From Rhodobacteraceae bacterium D3-12 (GTDB lineage Bacteria; Pseudomonadota; Alphaproteobacteria; Rhodobacterales; Rhodobacteraceae), in the NCBI GenBank assembly GCA_025916135.1, contig CP104793.1, forward strand, positions 1,116,001-1,180,000: a stretch of 64,000 bases of DNA, in the 5' to 3' direction. Position numbers and translations under genes: made by a program. Numbering within the stretch: position 1 is the first letter of the stretch; every line of letters starts with the position of its first letter. Shown piece after piece: positions 9,927-18,801 of this stretch. The notes below the pieces were generated by a model. It was not told where the DNA came from, did not search any database, and saw only the letters and a list, made by a program, of their open reading frames with translations.

Positions 9927-11085
9927 TCACCCCGCCCGCTTGGCCATTTCTGCGGCAAAACGCTCGAACAGATAGAAGCTGTCTTGCGGGCCGGGGGAGG
10001 CTTCGGGGTGGTATTGCACCGACCAAACCGGGCGGTCGAGCATGCGGATGCCGCAATTGCTACCATCGAAAAGTGAAACATGTGTTTCCTTGACGCCCGC
10101 GGGGAGGGATTGGCTGTCAACGGCGAAACCGTGGTTCATCGAGGTGATCTCGACCTTGCCGGTATCGAGATCCTTGACCGGGTGGTTGGCGCCGTGGTGG
10201 CCGTGGTTCATCTTGACCGTCTTGGCGCCGAGCGCCCGGGCGAGCATTTGGTGGCCGAGGCAGATGCCGAAAATCGGCAGGTCGGTGTCATCAAGAATGG
10301 TTTTGATCATCGGCACGGCATAAGCGCCGGTTGCCGCCGGATCGCCGGGGCCGTTGGAGAGAAACACGCCATCGGGATTATGGGCCAGCACCTCTTCGGC
10401 GGTGGCGGTGGCGGGCAATACGGTCACGTCACAGCCAACCGACGCAAGGCAGCGCAGGATGTTGCGTTTGGCGCCGTAATCCAGCGCGACGACCTTGTAC
10501 TTTGCCGCTGTCTGGCGCGGGTAGCCATCGGCCAGGCCCAACGCATTTCGTCCCAGTTATAGGATTGCGCGCAGGTCACATCCTTGGCGAGATCCATGCC
10601 TTCGAGGCCTGCAAAGGCGCGAGCGGCGGCAACGAGGGCTTCGATGTCGAAGTTGCCTTCGGGGTCATGGGCCAGCGCCACATGCGGTGCGCCTTGCTGG
10701 CGGATGGCGCGGGTTAAACGCCGCGTATCGACGCCGCCGATCGCGATGCGCCCACGCGCGGCGAGCCATGTGCCGAGCGGTTCGGCGGCGCGCCAGTTTG
10801 ACGGCTCGGTCGGGTCCATTTCACCACCATGCCATCGGCCACCGGATCGCCGGTTTCATCGTCCTGCGGGTTCACGCCGACATTGCCGATATGGGGGAAA
10901 GTGAAGGTGACGACCTGTCCGGCATAGGAGGGATCCGTCATGATTTCCTGATAGCCGGTCATTGCGGTGTTAAAGCAAAGCTCGGCCGTGGTGTGCCCAA
11001 CCGCGCCAAAACCGTGGCCGTAAAAGACAGTCCCGTCTGCGAGGGCGAGGCAGGCGGTTGGGCGGGCATGGGTGTCGAGCGGCAT
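9927..11085 (-). CDS. carA: Carbamoyl-phosphate synthase small subunit CarA, split by two indels
   Basis: CarA hydrolyses glutamine and passes ammonia to CarB for carbamoyl phosphate, used for arginine and pyrimidines. Three overlapping frames make one 386-residue protein, the normal size, if one G is restored near 10817 (VVKW to DPTEPSNW) and one near 10538-10541 (EMRW to GLADGYPRQ). The N-terminal domain has [14 protein letters not shown] and [19 protein letters not shown]. The class I glutaminase domain has SNGPGDPAA, the nucleophile in [15 protein letters not shown] and the distal [14 protein letters not shown]. The gene is essential for prototrophy, so the frameshifts are probably sequence errors. 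carB is not in the window. Confidence 0.93.
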
Positions 11086-11293
11086 GCTATTCTCTCCGGG
11101 GAAATTTGGCGGAACCTAGTGCCGCGCTTGGGAAGGGTCAAGGGGGCGCTTTGGCCCTTGTTCAATTGCGCCAAAGACTGCGCAAAATGGCGGCGCGGAG
11201 GCTTCCGTGGCGTCCGCCGGAGCGAGATTTCTTGCAAGGGGCGGGCGCATTGGCTATTTAACGAAATTCTTGCAAACCATGGGGATGGCAAAG

Positions 11294-11758
11294 ATGGATC
11301 TGAGAGAGCGCGTTTCCAGCGCCCTGAAACAGGCGATGAAGGACAAGGCCGCGGATCGGCTTTCGACCTTGCGTTTGATCAATGCCGCGATCAAGGACCG
11401 CGATATTGCCGCGCGAGGCGAAGGCAATGAAGCGGGGGTTGATGGCGGTGAAATCCTTGCGATTCTTGGCAAAATGGTCAAGCAGCGGCAAGAGAGCGCG
11501 CGCGCCTATGAAGAGGGCAGCCGGCTTGACCTTGCCGAGCGGGAACGCAGCGAGATCAAGGTGATCGAGGAGTTTCTGCCCAAGAAGCTGTCGGATGAGG
11601 CCGTGGAAAAAGCCGTCGATGCGGCGATTGCCAAGGTCGAGGCCAGCTCGATCCGGGATATGGGCAAGGTGATGGGCGAGTTGAAATCGCAATACACCGG
11701 CCAGATGGATTTTGGCGCGGTTGGGCCGATGGTCAAGGATCGTCTCTGCGCCGGGTGA
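11294..11758 (+). CDS. GatB/YqeY-domain protein
   Basis: This is a 154-residue protein beginning MDLRERVSSALKQAMKDK, with the conserved RLSTLRLINAAIKDRDI and the C-terminal DMGKVMGELKSQY typical of YqeY. The domain resembles the tRNA-binding tail of GatB and Glu-tRNA reductases; its cellular role is poorly defined. In-frame ATGs at 11279 and 11285 also exist. 11294 was chosen because GGGGA lies 8 bases upstream and the family starts at this methionine. It is divergent from carA. Confidence 0.9.
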   Translation: MDLRERVSSALKQAMKDKAADRLSTLRLINAAIKDRDIAARGEGNEAGVDGGEILAILGKMVKQRQESARAYEEGSRLDLAERERSEIKVIEEFLPKKLSDEAVEKAVDAAIAKVEASSIRDMGKVMGELKSQYTGQMDFGAVGPMVKDRLCAG

Positions 11759-11840
11759 GGCTGTAGGGCGGTTTGACGTGGTTGATGTGGGGCGCGGGTT
11801 CGCAGGCTTGGCTTGAGTGGGGCAGCCCGCTAGGCCGCCG

Positions 11841-11930
11841 TTATAAATGGGGGGCCAACCCCCCACACCGCTGTAAAGGTGGGGGGCCAGCCCCACACAC
11901 CCCCCGGGATATTTTCAGTCAGATGAAGCG
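11841..11930 (+). repeat. Dispersed palindromic repeat, copy A
   Basis: Two G-rich/C-rich hairpins (GGGGGCCAACCCCC and GGGGGGCCAGCCCC) are followed by CCCCCCGGGATATTTTCAGTCAGATGAA. The latter core recurs near 39040 and twice near 59750-59850. The copy lies downstream of the yqeY-like gene. The 549-bp gap 11759-12307 otherwise holds only a near-CtrA site at 12180-12194; no gene is supported. Confidence 0.75.
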
Positions 11931-12179
11931 ATGGACGCGGCTTGTTGAGGGGCGGTCTGTGCTGGGTTTCGTGTGCGGCGGGGGGCTTGGGCCGTGGTGG
12001 AGCGTGGGCGCGGGTTAACCTTTGGGTTTGGCGTGGCAGATCGGGGGGTGACTCCCGGCTGACATCCGGCTGACTCTCGGCTGTCGGGGGACGCTGCCTA
12101 TTTGTGGCTGGGGCGTTCGTTAACACAACGCACGCAAGGGCGCCGATGCGGGGCACCGTCACGGTGGTCTCAGACAGCG

Positions 12180-12194
12180 TTAACATTTGGTTGA
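12180..12194 (+). promoter_or_regulatory. Near-consensus CtrA-type site (TTAA-N7-TTGA)
   Basis: TTAA (12180-12183), seven bases, TTGA (12191-12194) differ from the full consensus at one base. The site is about 115 bp upstream of the beta-helix gene. It is weaker evidence than the pair at 9780-9858. Confidence 0.3.
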
Positions 12195-12307
12195 TACCTC
12201 CCTTTCCTGTCCGGGCGACGTGCGCCTTGGGACATGAGTGAATTCAGTCAACCAGCATCCCGGCCCCGTGGCGTGGACCCGTGGCGGATGTGGAAAGGGA
12301 ACCCGAG

Positions 12308-14589
12308 ATGAACAAGGCAATCACCGATGGCGTGGTCTTTATGCCGCCCGCATTTGCAAATGGGCTTGATGTCTGGTCGAGCCAGGACGGCACAGCGGGG
12401 CAGGACACCTATGATGGCGCGCTGAACGCGGCACTTGTGCCGGCGGATCAGGACTTTGGCGGCTGTCTGGAATTGCAAAAGACCGAGGTGACCCAGAAGC
12501 TGCGCTATATGGGGGAGACGCCGCTTTTGCCCGGGTGCTATTTGCGCATCACGGCGCGGGTGAAGGCGGTGAGTGGCAACCTGCCCAGCGTGCGTATCGC
12601 CGCATGGGCCGGGGGCGCGGGGGACGTGCATGTGGCGGGGCTGAGCGAGGTGGGAGCGAGCACGACGCTGAGCCAATATGGCGAGGTGGTCGAGGTCAGC
12701 GCGATTGTCGGCGCGGGGGCGCGTGGCGGGGTCGATATGGTCTGGGGCGCGGCGCCGCTTTATGGGCATTTCGGGTTGGATTTGACCGGGCCGAGCGGCG
12801 GCGTGGTGCGGATTGACGATCTTGTCATCGAAGACATCACCAGCGCGTTTTTGCGCGACATGATGCCATGGGTGGATGTGCGCGATTACGGTGCATTGGG
12901 TGACGGCGCGACCGACGATCTGGCGGCGTTCGAGGCGGCGGATGCGGATGCCGATGGGCGCATCGTTCTGGTGCCGGAGGGCGAGCATTTTCTAAGCGAT
13001 TCCATGACCTTTGAGAGCCGTGTTACATTTCAGGGCACGGTGAGCATGCCGGATACGGCGATTTTTTCGATGACGCAGAATTTCGATCTTCCGGCCTATA
13101 TCGAGGCGTTTGGCGATGAGGTTCTGGCGTTTGAGAAAGCGTTTCAGTCGTTGTTGAACGGCTCGGGGCATGAATCGCTTGATATGGGGGGCGCCGGGTC
13201 GAGCTTAAGGGGCCGATAGATTTGAGCGCGGCGGTGCCCAATCGGGTGAGTTATTCGACTCGCCGGGTCATCCGGAACGGGCAGTTTTATGCCAATGACA
13301 ACGCCGCGTGGGATATCGATGTGGTGACTAGTCAGGCGAGCTATTCTCCGAGCAATGCCAAGGTGTTGAGCGGCGTTGTGAATGTGGCCAACATCGCCAT
13401 CGGGTCGCTGGTTGAGGGCAGCGGTGTGGAGCGCGAGGTTTATGTGCGGGCCAAGAACGAGGCGACGCAGGAAATCACCCTGAATACCGAGCTTTATGAC
13501 GCGGATGGGACGCAAACTTTTACCTTTCGCCGGTTCAAATATCTGCTGGATTTCAGCGGGTTCGAGCGAATTGATAAGATTGGGCTGGAAAGCATTGAAT
13601 TTCAATGTAATTTCCGCTCCAGCGGGATCTGTCTTGCGCCGACCGGCGTGGCGTTTCGGATCAGCGATTGTTTTATCAGCCGGCCGCGGCGTCGCGGGAT
13701 CACAAGCCCCGGCGAAGGCTGTCAGGGGCTGACGGTGGACCGCTGTCAATTCCTGAGCGAGGAAGGTGGGGTGCTGGCGCAGGATCGCGAGTCGCTCGTG
13801 CTGAACGCGCAAGGTAGCGACGTGAAGCTGCGCGATAACCGCTCGACCCGGTTCCGGCATTTTGCCATTCTGGGCGGCACCGGGTCGATCATCACGGGCA
13901 ACCATTTCTATCAGGGGGACAATGCCGACGACGGGCTGCGCCTTGCCGGGATCGCGTTTACCACGACCAATTGCCGTGCGATTGTGAACGGCAACTATGT
14001 CGACAATTGTTTCATCGAGTGGACGAACGAGCATGACAGCGCGCCGGATTACAATTCGGAGCTGTCGTTCAGTCAGCTTAACATCAGCGACAACGTGTTT
14101 TTGGTGAGCCACGTTGCGCCGTGGTTTTCGTTCATCATTGTGAAACCTTATGGTGCTAATCATTACGTCAATCAGATGGTGGTGCAGGGCAACCTGTTCC
14201 GCACCATTGGCGGCAGCATCGACAAGGTTGAGAAGGTCGACACCAGCTTTGCCGATCTGGATCACGACCGGGCGGTGAATGTCACGTTTAGCGACAATAT
14301 GTTCAAGCTGATCGAGCATGGGACGTATAATCCGCTTTTGGTGAACCATGAGGAGGCGACGTTGTCGACTGTGTGGACGGTGGATTGCGCGCCGAACCTG
14401 CCGTTCGGGGGCTTTGCGCGGAACGTGGAATCGGTGCAGCCGATTGGGCCGTTGAAGAATGCGGCGAATGTGAAACGCTTTGAGCAGCCGTATGTGAACC
14501 TGAAGGTCGGGCCGAACAGTGATCAGGTCGAGGTGGTGTTCGATCAGGCGGTCATTGGTGAAGTGGCGGTGAAAGTGCGGATGGATTGA
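12308..14589 (+). CDS. Large beta-helix (pectate-lyase/GH28-like) protein, split by one indel
   Basis: The two frames 12308-13219 and 13222-14589 join if one G is added to the run at 13186-13191. This turns DMGGAGSSLRG into DMGGRRVELKGPIDLSAAVPN and gives about 760 residues. The N-terminal third is a carbohydrate-binding-like beta domain (NGLDVWSSQDGTAGQDTYDG). It is followed by the linker DVRDYGALGDGATDDLAAFE, which is characteristic of pectate-lyase-3/GH28-related and phage tail-spike proteins. The rest is a right-handed beta-helix with repeated N-x-x-x-D/N rungs (ITGNHFYQGDNADD, VQGNLFRTIGG). There is no signal peptide. It is probably involved in surface polysaccharide modification or binding. 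Confidence 0.83.
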
Positions 14590-14644
14590 GGGGACGTGGA
14601 TAAGCGGCGCTTTGGGCCTTTGCGCATTGCCGGTTTGCGGGCGG

Positions 14645-14719
14645 GCGCTGTGCAGGTCGGGGCTGTGCAGGTGGGCGTTACTCAGGCTGGCGCTGTAAAG
14701 GTAGGCGCTGTGCAGGTCC
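14645..14719 (+). repeat. Five degenerate 15-bp tandem repeats
   Basis: Units start at 14645, 14660, 14675, 14690 and 14705, with consensus GCGCTGTGCAGGTSG. They lie between the convergent beta-helix gene and the exported beta-rich protein gene. In one frame they read as pentapeptides AVQVG, but the surrounding ORF has no support as a gene. Confidence 0.8.
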
Positions 14720-14739
14720 GCGCGTCCCGGCTTTGGCGA

Positions 14740-15495
14740 TTAGAAATCGCGCCAGAAGCCGAATTTCACCCCATAGCTGTCATCGCCGGTCAGCCCGGCG
14801 GTGACGCCAAGTTCGACATGCATCGTCGGGGTCACGCGCATTACCATTGAGGGGGCGAGACGGGCAAAGAACGGGTCGCGATGGCTCTTGCCGGTTTGCA
14901 GTTGCAGGATCGTCTTGAAGCGGTCGGAATGGGTGAGGCCAAAGGTGAAATCTGCCTTGTAGTCGACCTGTGAGGTGGTGAGGCGGTGTTCGCTGACCGC
15001 CTCGATCGAGATCCAGCCCGATCGCCCGTTCTTGCGCGAAAACCCGTGGCCATAAGAGCGGCCAGGGCGCAGCACCAATTCGCCTGCGATCTGTCCGAAG
15101 CCGAGCTCTGCGGCGATGAGGTGGCCGGGTGCCGGTTCGCGCAAGGGGGCGCGCAGGAAGACGATGGCCTTGGATTTGCCCGAGACGCCATGCCCGATAT
15201 CGACCCCGAGTGTGAGGGTCCGGCCCAGCCCGTATTCACCATATGTGCTGGTATAAAGCGCATAAGGCCCGTTGATCGAGGTGCCCGAGACATAGGTTGA
15301 GACGGACAGGAAGCCGGTGCCTTTTTCGCGCGGCCATGCGCCGGCATGGGCGGGGGCGCCGGGACAGGCTGTGACGGCGATCAGGGCGGTGATGGCGGTG
15401 ACGGTGGCGCGGGCCGTCAGGTGCTGCGCCAGGTGCCGCAAAGGGTGCCGCACTGGGCGCAGGGTTGCATTCATGAACTGGTAAAGGCGCTTCAT
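14740..15495 (-). CDS. Exported beta-rich protein, probably outer membrane
   Basis: This is a 251-residue protein of unknown function. The start MKRLYQFMNATLRPVRH leads to a hydrophobic signal segment (ATVTAITALIAVTACPGAPAHA) with a likely cleavage after AHA. The mature part alternates polar and hydrophobic residues and ends in Phe (YGVKFGFWRDF), as outer-membrane beta-barrels do. Alternating segments such as TLTLGVDIGHG, AELGFGQIAGELVL and VELGVTAGLTG could be strands. An ATG at 15474 is an alternative start. A near-CtrA motif (TTAA-N7-TTTA on the minus strand) lies at 15546-15560 upstream. Confidence 0.75.
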   Translation of the reverse strand: MKRLYQFMNATLRPVRHPLRHLAQHLTARATVTAITALIAVTACPGAPAHAGAWPREKGTGFLSVSTYVSGTSINGPYALYTSTYGEYGLGRTLTLGVDIGHGVSGKSKAIVFLRAPLREPAPGHLIAAELGFGQIAGELVLRPGRSYGHGFSRKNGRSGWISIEAVSEHRLTTSQVDYKADFTFGLTHSDRFKTILQLQTGKSHRDPFFARLAPSMVMRVTPTMHVELGVTAGLTGDDSYGVKFGFWRDF

Positions 15496-15670
15496 GCCGC
15501 ACTCTCGTATCGGGCCTTGGGGCCTCAACTATGGGTTAAACTTGGTAAACAACGGGTTAACGCGGGCAAAGTGACCGCGATGTGCCTTGTGGCTGCTTGC
15601 GGGAGGTTCCCCAGTGGCGGGTGATCCGCTAGGCTGGCTTTGGAGTTGCGCGGAGTGAAGGAGGTACGAC

Positions 15671-15991
15671 ATGCCGACAATAGCCAAGGACAGCCCGGTC
15701 CAGACGGTGATCACCACGTTTGAGATGACACCGGGCACGGCGCAGGATTTGATGGATGCGCTGAGTGCGGCCTATGCCGAGTTTATCTCAAAACAGCCGG
15801 GGTTCATCGGGGCGGGGCTGCATATCAATGACGCGCAGACGCGGATTGCCAATTATTCGCAATGGCAGCGGCGCGAGGATTTTCAGGCGATGCTGCGCAG
15901 TGACGAGATGCGCCAGCGCAACCGCAAGATTGCCGAGCTGTGTAAGAGCTTCGAGCCGGTGATGTATGAGGTGAGCGAGGCGTATGACTGA
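15671..15991 (+). CDS. Antibiotic-biosynthesis-monooxygenase (ABM) domain protein
   Basis: This is a 106-residue single-domain protein with a ferredoxin-like ABM fold. It shows VQTVITTFEMTPGTAQDLMD, the QPGFIGAGLH strand, and IANYSQWQRREDFQAMLRSDEM, all typical of small ABM or heme-degradation-like proteins. The start is well supported by GAAGGAGG seven to eight bases upstream. ABM proteins act on diverse substrates and often dimerise, and the substrate here is unknown. The next gene, a universal stress protein, lies 80 bp downstream on the same strand. Confidence 0.88.
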   Translation: MPTIAKDSPVQTVITTFEMTPGTAQDLMDALSAAYAEFISKQPGFIGAGLHINDAQTRIANYSQWQRREDFQAMLRSDEMRQRNRKIAELCKSFEPVMYEVSEAYD

Positions 15992-16071
15992 GCCCTTTGA
16001 CATGACCTGAATCAAGGCGCGGGGGCGCGTTTTGCGCCATGCTCCTTTGCGAGAAGCGAAGGAGAAACGCG

Positions 16072-16479
16072 ATGTATAAGAATATTCTGGTCCCGATTGC
16101 AGCAGATCACGACCCCAACACCGATGCGGCGCTGAAGGTGGCGCGGGCGTTGGCCGGAGAGGGCGCGACGATCACCGCGCTGACCGTGGTCGAGACGATG
16201 CCGGGCTATGTGGCGAGCCAGTTGCCCGAGGGGCAGTTTGAAAAGACCATGGCGGCCGTGACGAACGGGTTGAAAGAGGACCTTGCCGGGGCGGGGGATG
16301 TGGTGATCAAGGTGATCGAGGGGCATTCGGCCCGCAGCATTCTGGAGTTTGCCGCTAAGGCCAAGATTGACTGCATCGTCATGGCCTCGCATCGCCCGGA
16401 CATCAGCGACTATTTCCTCGGCTCGACCGCATCGCGCGTGGTGCGCCATGCGCAATGTGCGGTGCATGTGCTGCGTTGA
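16072..16479 (+). CDS. Universal stress protein (UspA family)
   Basis: This is a 135-residue Usp domain starting MYKNILVPIAADHDPNTD, with the central ALTVVETMPGYVASQLPEG and the C-terminal CIVMASHRPDISDYFLGSTASRVVRHAQCAVHVLR region (position 102 onward). The ATP-binding loop G-2x-G-9x-G(S/T) is degenerate here (SHRPDISDYFLGSTA), so nucleotide binding may be lost. The start follows AAGGAGAAACGCG. A perfect 14-bp palindrome lies right after the stop. Confidence 0.92.
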   Translation: MYKNILVPIAADHDPNTDAALKVARALAGEGATITALTVVETMPGYVASQLPEGQFEKTMAAVTNGLKEDLAGAGDVVIKVIEGHSARSILEFAAKAKIDCIVMASHRPDISDYFLGSTASRVVRHAQCAVHVLR

Positions 16480-16489
16480 TCCAGCAGGG

Positions 16490-16520
16490 CCGTAGGGCGG
16501 GGTGAAACCCCGCCCTACGG
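16490..16520. terminator. Perfect 14-bp palindrome with 3-nt loop after usp
   Basis: CCGTAGGGCGGGGT (16490-16503) pairs perfectly with ACCCCGCCCTACGG (16507-16520) around GAA. It starts 11 bp after the usp stop codon. There is no T-tract, so it may act as an mRNA-end stabiliser or a dispersed palindromic element. A partial GTAGGGCGG also follows the yqeY-like gene at about 11763. Confidence 0.6.
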
Positions 16521-16603
16521 CGGCAAAGCGGAGGCCACGGGTTGCGAGACCGCGTGGCCTTTCCCATATCATCGGGGATAAAGCGACAAAGGAGCCGCGC
16601 CCG

Positions 16604-16957
16604 ATGAAATGCCCGATTGACGGTGAAACCCTGCGCATGAGCGAACGCCACGGGGTTGAGATTGACTATTGCCCAAGCTGCCGTGGTGTGTGGCTTGACC
16701 GGGGTGAATTGGACAAGATCATCGACAAGGCGGTGGGCGATATGGCGTTGCCAGACCCGGAGCCAGTTCCTGAGCCAGAGCCGGTGCCGCAGCCAGCGCC
16801 CGAGGCCGCACCGGAGCCGCGCGTTTGGCAGGAACCTTACCGCGAGGCGCGCGCGCCTAAGGGCAAGCGGTACAAGGGCAAATATTCTGATGACGGGACG
16901 TATCGCAAGAAGAAGCGGCGCAAGTCTATTCTCGAAGAAATATTCGATTTCGACTGA
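16604..16957 (+). CDS. zf-TFIIB-domain protein with acidic/basic tail
   Basis: This is a 117-residue protein. The N-terminus has a four-cysteine zinc ribbon (MKCPIDGETL... IDYCPSCRGVWLDRGELDKI), the classic zf-TFIIB pattern in small bacterial proteins. The middle is Pro/Glu repeats (PEPVPEPEPVPQPAPEAAPE). The tail is strongly basic (KGKRYKGKYSDDGTYRKKKRRK) and ends SILEEIFDFD. It may bind nucleic acid or zinc; no function is established. The start follows AAAGGAG. Confidence 0.88.
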   Translation: MKCPIDGETLRMSERHGVEIDYCPSCRGVWLDRGELDKIIDKAVGDMALPDPEPVPEPEPVPQPAPEAAPEPRVWQEPYREARAPKGKRYKGKYSDDGTYRKKKRRKSILEEIFDFD

Positions 16958-17048
16958 TGCGCCGCAAGTGGCGGCTATGACGCATTCCATTGAGTGAATG
17001 AATGGGGCAAGCTGGCGGGTGAACCCCTGTTGCGAAAGGAATGCCCCG

Positions 17049-17639
17049 ATGTTGAGATCCACGCTTGTCTGTGTCGCCATGCTGGCCAGCCCTGTGCTGG
17101 CGGATGATCCGGTTCAAATCACCAAAGGGGTGATGTCGGTCACTGTTGAAACCGATGGCGGCGCAGTTGAGATTAGCCGCAATCAGGACACGGGCCATGT
17201 CATCAGCGGGGATTTCGCCCGCACATCAAGGCCTTGCCCGAACTTCTGTATTCAGCCGATGGTGCCCGCCGACGGGGTGACGACGATTGGCGAATTGGAG
17301 CTTCTGGACGCGCTTAAAGACCCCGATGTGATGGTAATCGACAGCCGCATTCGTCCGAATTTCGAGGGGGGGTCGATTCCCGGTGCGGTCAACATGCCCT
17401 ATACCGAGATGGCCGACCGGCTGGGCGAGCTTGGCTGTGAGCCGGATTTCGACGGGTTTGAATGCCTGCCCGAGAAGATCAAGACGGTGGCGTTGTTTTG
17501 CAACGGGCCGTGGTGCGGGCAGTCACCGACCGCAATTCGGCGGATGATCAAGGCGGGCTTTCCGGCGGAGCGGATCATGTATTACCGGCAAGGGATGCAG
17601 GGCTGGCGGATGCTGGGCTTGACCGTGACGGGTGAGTGA
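17049..17639 (+). CDS. Exported rhodanese-like protein
   Basis: This is a 196-residue protein with a signal peptide (MLRSTLVCVAMLASPVLA) cleaved near ADD. A rhodanese fold covers about residues 85-190: VMVIDSRIRPNFEGGSIPGA (Cdc25/rhodanese-type DSR), NMPYTEM, then the active-site loop ALFCNGPWCGQSPTAIRRM, where the cysteine of CNGPWCGQS is the likely catalytic one. Rhodaneses move sulfane sulfur between donors and acceptors; export suggests an envelope role. The start at 17049 is preceded by AAAGGA, and an upstream in-frame ATG at 16998 lacks a signal-like start. Confidence 0.87.
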   Translation: MLRSTLVCVAMLASPVLADDPVQITKGVMSVTVETDGGAVEISRNQDTGHVISGDFARTSRPCPNFCIQPMVPADGVTTIGELELLDALKDPDVMVIDSRIRPNFEGGSIPGAVNMPYTEMADRLGELGCEPDFDGFECLPEKIKTVALFCNGPWCGQSPTAIRRMIKAGFPAERIMYYRQGMQGWRMLGLTVTGE

Positions 17640-17687
17640 AGAGGCGGGCGAGTGAAGACGGGCACTTTGACCGGCGGGATTTGACGG

Positions 17688-18242
17688 ATGGCGCGGGCGG
17701 GCTATGGTAAGGGCATGGTGCTGCCGTTGATCTTGTTTTTGGCCTCGCTTCTGGTCGCCGGGTTTGCCTTTGTCACCCAAGGCGGGGTGTTGAGCGACGA
17801 GGTGTTGCTTGCGCTGCTCTCGGGCGCGGCGGCGTTGGTCTTGGCGTGGCGGGAATGGCGACGGGTGAGCCGGGGTTACATCGTAATCGACGGGTCGGAC
17901 GTGATGGGTTGGGGCGATGCGCCGCGGCTTGCAACCGTGCGGCGGGTGGTCAAGGCATTGGAAGTGCAAGGTTTTGTGCCGGTCGTGTGGTTCGACGCCG
18001 ATGTCGGGCAGAGCGATGCGGGCTTGGCGCGGGCGTTGGGCGTGGCGCGCAGGCAGGTGATGGTGGTGCCGGAGGGGCGCGCCGATGCGGCTTTGCTGGC
18101 CGGGGCCGAGGCGCTGGGCGCGCGGGTGGTGAGCAACGCACGCTATGGGGATTACACCGGCCGGTTCGAGTGGCTGGGGACCGAAGGGTTTCTTGTGCCG
18201 GGGCAGGTGGACGGGCGCGGGGTTGAACTGCGCTTTGCCTGA
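17688..18242 (+). CDS. Membrane-anchored NYN/PIN-like protein
   Basis: This is a 184-residue protein with two N-terminal hydrophobic segments (VLPLILFLASLLVAGFAFV and VLLALLSGAAALVLAW). A cytoplasmic domain follows with YIVIDGSDVMGWG, VVWFDADVGQSD, then GRADAALLAGAEALGARVV and SNARYGDY. The order of aspartates resembles NYN/Zc3h12a-type PIN nucleases, where acidic residues hold a metal. The usual Asp in the SN-D-R motif is Ala here, so activity is uncertain. ATG 17715 is an alternative start. The assignment is inferred from motif order only. Confidence 0.6.
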   Translation: MARAGYGKGMVLPLILFLASLLVAGFAFVTQGGVLSDEVLLALLSGAAALVLAWREWRRVSRGYIVIDGSDVMGWGDAPRLATVRRVVKALEVQGFVPVVWFDADVGQSDAGLARALGVARRQVMVVPEGRADAALLAGAEALGARVVSNARYGDYTGRFEWLGTEGFLVPGQVDGRGVELRFA

Positions 18243-18801
18243 CTCTGCAGGGCCTTTGACAATTTTAGGGAAATAAGACGCGGCTGGCTGGATTTGGGTG
18301 GCTGGCGACCTTGCTGGGGTGACCCTTGGGTATATGTCTGAGGGTGTGCCTTGCTGGGTGGCTGGCGGCCATGTCTGGCTTGCGATGCGTCTTGGGGGAT
18401 TGATAGCGCGTGTCGGGGCGGGGTGTAAAGCAAAAAATGTAATGGAATCAAGTAGTTGAGTGTTTTTGTCAGGTAGTTTTCCGAGGGGAATACTCGGGTT
18501 TTGCTGTGCGGGAGGCGCCGTTGGGCCGCGCCCGACCTGGAGGGCGCATGCGGGCGGTTTGTGGTGGGCGGAGGCTCTGTTTGGGTGTGACGGTGGTTTG
18601 GTGGGGGAACGGTGCTAAAGCGCCCTCCTGGGGGAGGTCGGGCGGTGGCTGGCGGCGCCGGGCGGTGGGGGCGGGTCGCCTAAAATTCGAAATTTCTAAA
18701 CTTCTAAAAAGGGGCGTGGCAAACGTCAGGTTTAGTTTATTAGTGGCTGGCCAAAATTGTGATACGTTGTAAAGATTAGAATTTGAAAGAAAGAGGTGAA
18801 T
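18243..18801. other. Non-coding stretch bridging GC-rich and AT-rich DNA
   Basis: No gene is supported in these 559 bases. GC content falls towards the right end, and the last 110 bases before 18802 are strongly AT-rich (runs such as AAAATTCGAAATTTC). A promoter for the next gene is expected in that AT-rich part. Confidence 0.6.

Noticed and set aside
10424-11085. Programmed frameshifting in carA
   Set aside because: Two separate breaks in one gene, both at short G runs and lacking any stimulator; the same pattern recurs in unrelated genes, so error is simpler.
13144-14349. 401-codon minus-strand ORF opposite the beta-helix gene
   Set aside because: Antisense shadow; no homologous motif seen.
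14596-14850. Pentapeptide-like ORF over the 15-bp repeats
   Set aside because: No ribosome site, non-repeat part lacks similarity, and it overlaps the convergent gene's end.
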